A stretch of 64,000 bases of DNA from Granulicella mallensis MP5ACTX8. Lineage in GTDB: Bacteria > Acidobacteriota > Terriglobia > Terriglobales > Acidobacteriaceae. Position 1 is the first letter of the stretch; every line of letters starts with the position of its first letter. The DNA is taken from assembly GCF_000178955.2 (NCBI RefSeq), contig NC_016631.1:2542001-2606000 (forward strand), read 5' to 3'. Below the pieces are notes generated by a model. That model saw nothing but the letters and a program-made list of their open reading frames with translations. It did no database searches and was not told where the DNA came from. Below, in pieces: positions 60,498 through 64,000 of this stretch. Position numbers and translations under genes: made by a program.

Positions 60498-61396
60498 CGC
60501 TCACTCCAGCGTTGCCCTATCTTTATTCGTGCTGGTTCCGGAAGTTGGATCCAGCGTACGATCTCATCGCAAACGGTTACTGCCTGGGCCTCTGGGGCAT
60601 AGGACGGCAAGACAATGCCATGGACCATAGCCTGTTGAACCTCTGGTTGCCTGTATATGACCGAAGGAAACAGATGCCCTCCTAACGATTGGGCGAGGAG
60701 TCTATGGATCTCTCTTGACGAGGGAGAATCATCCATTTGGTTCAGGACGAACATGACTCGCGCAGGAACGGTATTGAGTCCGTCTAGAAGAAATTTCACT
60801 GCTAACGCCAGGCGCACTGCAGACGCGTCTGGCAAAAGCGGGACCAGAACGATGTCACATCTTTGAAGATGAGCTAACAGCGTCGTGCCTGATAAGCCAC
60901 CCATATCAAAGAGGATGCAATCCAAAGACATAGTCGAGATAAGGCTGGTGAGATCGGGAGCTACAGCATCATCCTGGGTGCAGACTGCAATATGAACGGC
61001 TGACTCTCCGCCTTCCGGAGCGAAGAAAGAGCGCATACCCGGGCGTAGTTCGGTTGCCCCATAGTGAAAGGAAAGGGTTTGCCAGGGAGATGTGTCGATG
61101 AGCAACACCCGCTTTTCACGACGACAAAGCATACTGGCTAAACTAGCCGCGAGGGTACTTTTGCCTGATCCCCCCATTGACGAAAAAAAACCAACCTGAA
61201 TGCGCCCTTCGCGTTCGGGTACAGCCTTTTCAGGTTCTTCCGTGTATGTGGAGACTTGTCCTCGGCGCCGCGTAAATGGTTTGTAGTGAGCTTGATCTAG
61301 TTGAAGGCTGGAAAAGAGTGCTGTCACATCACTACTCGGCTCTACTTGTTCCAGCGAATCGTGAGATTCTGGGCTTGCTTTGTTTCTCTCCGACAT
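60494..61396 (-). CDS. bcsQ: BcsQ-type ParA/MinD ATPase with N-terminal BcsR/BcsP-like motif
   Basis: A 300-residue protein. Residues 23-41 read DVTALFSSLQLDQAHYKPF, close to the DIxxLFxxFGxxxxxYxxx motif of BcsR and BcsP, small partners that in enterobacteria are separate proteins. From residue 66 a MinD-like ATPase follows: GFFSSMGGSGKSTLAASLA (Walker A, with Met where MinD has the signature Lys), LLIDTSPWQTL, ILFDMGGLSG (Walker B) and LVPLLPDASAVRLA. BcsQ helps localise or activate the synthase complex. First gene of the operon; ATGA overlap with bcsAB. Confidence 0.87.
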   Translation of the reverse strand: MSERNKASPESHDSLEQVEPSSDVTALFSSLQLDQAHYKPFTRRRGQVSTYTEEPEKAVPEREGRIQVGFFSSMGGSGKSTLAASLASMLCRREKRVLLIDTSPWQTLSFHYGATELRPGMRSFFAPEGGESAVHIAVCTQDDAVAPDLTSLISTMSLDCILFDMGGLSGTTLLAHLQRCDIVLVPLLPDASAVRLALAVKFLLDGLNTVPARVMFVLNQMDDSPSSREIHRLLAQSLGGHLFPSVIYRQPEVQQAMVHGIVLPSYAPEAQAVTVCDEIVRWIQLPEPARIKIGQRWSER

Positions 61397-61518
61397 AGGA
61401 CGACCTTTACTCGACGTTAAACACCGGTCAGGAAGCTAGATATTCAGCTTAGAGAGAGTGCTTTACGATAACACACTGTAGTATTGGGTGGTCCTGGAAC
61501 ATAGAAAAGGTGTGCGGT
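61397..61518. promoter_or_regulatory. Divergent intergenic region between cellulose operon and MHYT kinase
   Basis: This 122-base gap must contain both promoters. An imperfect 18-base palindrome, AAGCTAGATATTCAGCTT (61433-61450; 14 of 18 positions symmetric), is the most structured element and could be a shared operator. No convincing -35/-10 pair was assigned. Confidence 0.4.
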
Positions 61519-64000
61519 ATGGAGATACACAGTCCTGCTCTAGCTGGTTTCTACGACATGCGCATGGTTGGCTTGTCAATAGTTATTGCCGTCCTTGCTG
61601 CGTACGCAGCTTTAGATCTCGCCGGTCGTATCACCGCAGCTCGTGGGTGGGTTCGGCTGACTTGGTTGTGTGGTGGATCCATTGCGTTTGGCATTGGGAT
61701 CTGGTCCATGCACTTCATCGGCATGGAGGCGTTTCATCTACCGGTACAAGTGAATTACTACCTGCCTACAGTCCTGCTCTCGATGCTTGCAGCGATTTTG
61801 GCTTCATTCGGCGCTCTTGCGGTAGTGAGCAGGGCAACTATGGGGACCTTGCGTGCTTTGGGTGGGGCCGTCTTCATGGGGTGCGGAATCGCAGCCATGC
61901 ACTACATCGGTATGGCTGCGATGCGCCTACCTGCGATGTGTGTTTACTCTTACGGAATCGTTCTGCTATCGGTCGTTCTGGCAATTGCTATCTCATTCAT
62001 TGCTTTACTGTTTGCCTTCAAATTTCGGAAAGACGCTTCAACCTGGAACTGGCGCCGATTCGGAAGCGCGATTTTACTCGGGTTGGCTATTCCAATCATG
62101 CACTATGTCGGAATGGCCGCCGTTAGTTTTCACCTCATGCCAGGAAAAGACTCCAACCTGGTGAATGTAGTTAGAGCGAGTGATCTTAACACCGCCGGAA
62201 TTGTAATTATTACCCTGGCCCTACTCGGCATTGTCATCTTGACCTCTGTACTGGATCGCCGTTATTCCCTGCAGGCTGTACAACTTGAATTAAGCGAACA
62301 GCGTTACCGCATGATCGAAGCCGAAGCTGCGGGACGAGAGAGAGTCAGGGCTGCCGAGGCCAGCAGCCAGGCGAAAAGCGAATTTCTCGCGAATATGAGC
62401 CACGAAATTCGCACTCCCCTTAATGGAATTATCGGAATGACCGATTTGGCTCTTGAGACGGAGCTAACTCAAGAGCAGAGAGATTATCTGGAAACGGTTA
62501 AGCTTTCAGGCGATGCATTGCTCAATGTAATCAATGACATCCTCGATTTTTCAAAGATTGAAGCCGGAAAGATCGAGTTGGAAGAGATTGACTTCAACCT
62601 CTGCAACTGTATTGAGGGGACGCTCAAGACCCTTGCTTTGCGAGCGGATGAAAAAGGTCTCGAACTTTTATGCGACGTCTCTCCGCATATTGCGGAGGTG
62701 GTGTCCGGCGATCCGGGACGGCTGCGGCAAATCCTTCTTAATGTGATCGGAAACGCTATCAAATTTACAAGCAAGGGAGAAATTTCGCTCAAAGTAAAAT
62801 CCGACCTTATCGAAGAGAAAAAATCCATCCTTCATTTCATCATTACCGATACCGGGATAGGTATCGCTCCTGAAAAACTGACGACGATCTTCGATTCGTT
62901 TAATCAAGCGGATACATCGACAACACGTGAATTTGGAGGCACTGGTCTTGGACTCACAATATCCAGATGCCTTGTCGAGATGATGGGGGGCAAGCTCTGG
63001 GTTGAAAGCGAAGTTGGCGTCGGTTCGCAGTTTCACTTCACCATTCCTATGAAATATGTCGATACACCCATCGAAGTCGACCACATTGTTCAGGACAAGG
63101 CTCTGAATGGAGTGAAAGTCTTGATCGTTGACGATAACCGGACGAATCGGCGCATCCTGGAAGGACTTTTGACACGGTGGGGTATGGTTCCGACTGTTGT
63201 TTCTGGTGGTGAAGAGGCGTTAGCTAAGCTGCATGCTGCAGTTCAGTCTGGAGTTCCGTACGATCTGGTTCTAACCGACATGCAAATGCCTAATATGGAT
63301 GGGTTCGGTCTTGTTGAAAATATAAAGCAGAAAGCCGACATTTCGACTGCAACCATCATGATGCTGACCTCAGGTAGTAAGCGTGGTGACACGGCGCGAT
63401 GTGCCGAGTTAGGCATCGCAGCCTACTTGCTGAAGCCGGTGCGTCAAGTCGAGCTGCGGCAGGCGATCTTACGCGTGCTCCAGGCGAAGGAGCAGCACGG
63501 GGAAGAAGGTAATATGGTGACCCAATCCACCTTGCGTGAGGAACTAAGTTCCGCAAAGGTTTTGAACATTCTCCTCGCGGAGGACAATGCCATCAATCAA
63601 AAGCTTGCGAAGCGCCTTTTAGAAAAACGCGGTCATAAGGTTTCGGTGGCGGAGAATGGAAAAGAGGCACTCGCCGCGCTCGAAAAATCTTCGTTTGATT
63701 TGGTCCTGATGGATGTTCAAATGCCGGAGATGGATGGCCTCGAAGCCACGAGGACACTTCGTGAACGAGAGAAGCTCACTGGATTCCATTGCCCTGTTGT
63801 CGCAATGACTGCATTAGCAATGAAAGGCGATCAAGAACGTTGCCTGGAAGCAGGTATGGATGGTTATCTCTCTAAGCCGATCAGTTCTCAGGCACTTGAT
63901 GCGATGCTCGAAGGCTATACGGCCTCAATCGCTCCTCTATCTACGCAATCGGAATCTGAATCTGCTGACACCTCTATCAATACTGAAGAACTGATGGCGA
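61519..64000 (+). CDS. MHYT-domain hybrid sensor histidine kinase with two receiver domains (3' truncated by window edge)
   Basis: About 827 residues are visible and the frame is still open. Residues 15-245 are a seven-helix MHYT sensor with the three hallmark motifs MHFIGM (64-69), MHYIGM (127-132) and MHYVGM (194-199), proposed to bind copper and sense a diatomic gas or redox state. Then HisKA with phospho-acceptor His295 ([18 protein letters not shown]), HATPase ([27 protein letters not shown]), and receivers with Asp587 (LTDMQMP) and Asp732 (MDVQMP). An Hpt domain may follow outside the window. ATG at 61519 has AAAAGG eight bases upstream. It is divergent from the cellulose operon. Confidence 0.93.
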   Translation, partial: MEIHSPALAGFYDMRMVGLSIVIAVLAAYAALDLAGRITAARGWVRLTWLCGGSIAFGIGIWSMHFIGMEAFHLPVQVNYYLPTVLLSMLAAILASFGALAVVSRATMGTLRALGGAVFMGCGIAAMHYIGMAAMRLPAMCVYSYGIVLLSVVLAIAISFIALLFAFKFRKDASTWNWRRFGSAILLGLAIPIMHYVGMAAVSFHLMPGKDSNLVNVVRASDLNTAGIVIITLALLGIVILTSVLDRRYSLQAVQLELSEQRYRMIEAEAAGRERVRAAEASSQAKSEFLANMSHEIRTPLNGIIGMTDLALETELTQEQRDYLETVKLSGDALLNVINDILDFSKIEAGKIELEEIDFNLCNCIEGTLKTLALRADEKGLELLCDVSPHIAEVVSGDPGRLRQILLNVIGNAIKFTSKGEISLKVKSDLIEEKKSILHFIITDTGIGIAPEKLTTIFDSFNQADTSTTREFGGTGLGLTISRCLVEMMGGKLWVESEVGVGSQFHFTIPMKYVDTPIEVDHIVQDKALNGVKVLIVDDNRTNRRILEGLLTRWGMVPTVVSGGEEALAKLHAAVQSGVPYDLVLTDMQMPNMDGFGLVENIKQKADISTATIMMLTSGSKRGDTARCAELGIAAYLLKPVRQVELRQAILRVLQAKEQHGEEGNMVTQSTLREELSSAKVLNILLAEDNAINQKLAKRLLEKRGHKVSVAENGKEALAALEKSSFDLVLMDVQMPEMDGLEATRTLREREKLTGFHCPVVAMTALAMKGDQERCLEAGMDGYLSKPISSQALDAMLEGYTASIAPLSTQSESESADTSINTEELMA

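Noticed and set aside
1-64000. CRISPR arrays, rRNA genes, restriction-modification or toxin-antitoxin pairs
   Set aside because: No regularly spaced direct repeats, no rRNA-like sequence, and no methylase, toxin or antitoxin families were recognised; the Uma2 protein alone is not enough.

Overview
The window looks like chromosome from an Acidobacteriota subdivision-1 organism (Granulicella/Terriglobus/Edaphobacter type). This is inferred from the high-GC housekeeping genes, the many TPR proteins (one with a winged-helix receptor head), the GTG/TTG starts in overlapping operons, the dispersed palindromic repeats, a bcsAB-fusion cellulose operon, and a formate dehydrogenase resembling the NADP-preferring Granulicella type. 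No rRNA gene or species marker is present, so genus is not assigned.

Region 1 (1-25.2 kb) is conserved core. It holds the 3' end of a UbiD decarboxylase; a PagL-like lipid A deacylase; mtnP with a PfkB kinase and a polytopic glycosyltransferase; MgtC-like protein; dapF, LD-carboxypeptidase and mpl; an LRR protein; a PlsC acyltransferase; a SPOR protein; an outer-membrane barrel and NfeD-like pair; a TolB/TPR lipoprotein-like protein; Uma2; murA; a PQQ dehydrogenase; a Spy-like protein; murQ; purH; a large TPR protein; and dgt. Peptidoglycan synthesis and recycling dominate (dapF, ldcA, mpl, murA, murQ). Three short dispersed repeats sit here, one of them inside the mpl coding sequence.

Region 2 (25.2-50.4 kb) is accessory and island-like. 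It opens with tRNA-Glu and a tyrosine integrase pointing at it, then a zone of decayed genes. Next come an amidohydrolase/MFS/glycerate-kinase operon, a sensor-kinase remnant, a sigma-54 activator and a winged-helix/TPR receptor. An HxlR regulator with a late frameshift stands divergent to twelve co-directional genes (36.95-48.29 kb): four SDRs, an old-yellow-enzyme, a predicted NADP-type formate dehydrogenase, a DUF1348 protein, a YcaC-like hydrolase, a cNMP-TrxR-like flavoprotein, an alpha/beta hydrolase, an IMPase and a FucU/RbsD mutarotase. The FDH could supply NADPH to the reductases. The segment ends in a 2.2-kb gene-poor zone holding remnants, a tiny zinc-ribbon gene and a 40-nt direct repeat of the hydroxyacid-dehydrogenase remnant found beside the integrase.

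Region 3 (50.4-64 kb) is a tightly overlapping minus-strand cellulose operon, bcsQ-bcsAB-bcsZ-bcsC. BcsA and BcsB are one polypeptide, and BcsQ carries a BcsR/BcsP-like N-terminal motif. Divergent from it runs a large MHYT-domain hybrid histidine kinase that leaves the window.
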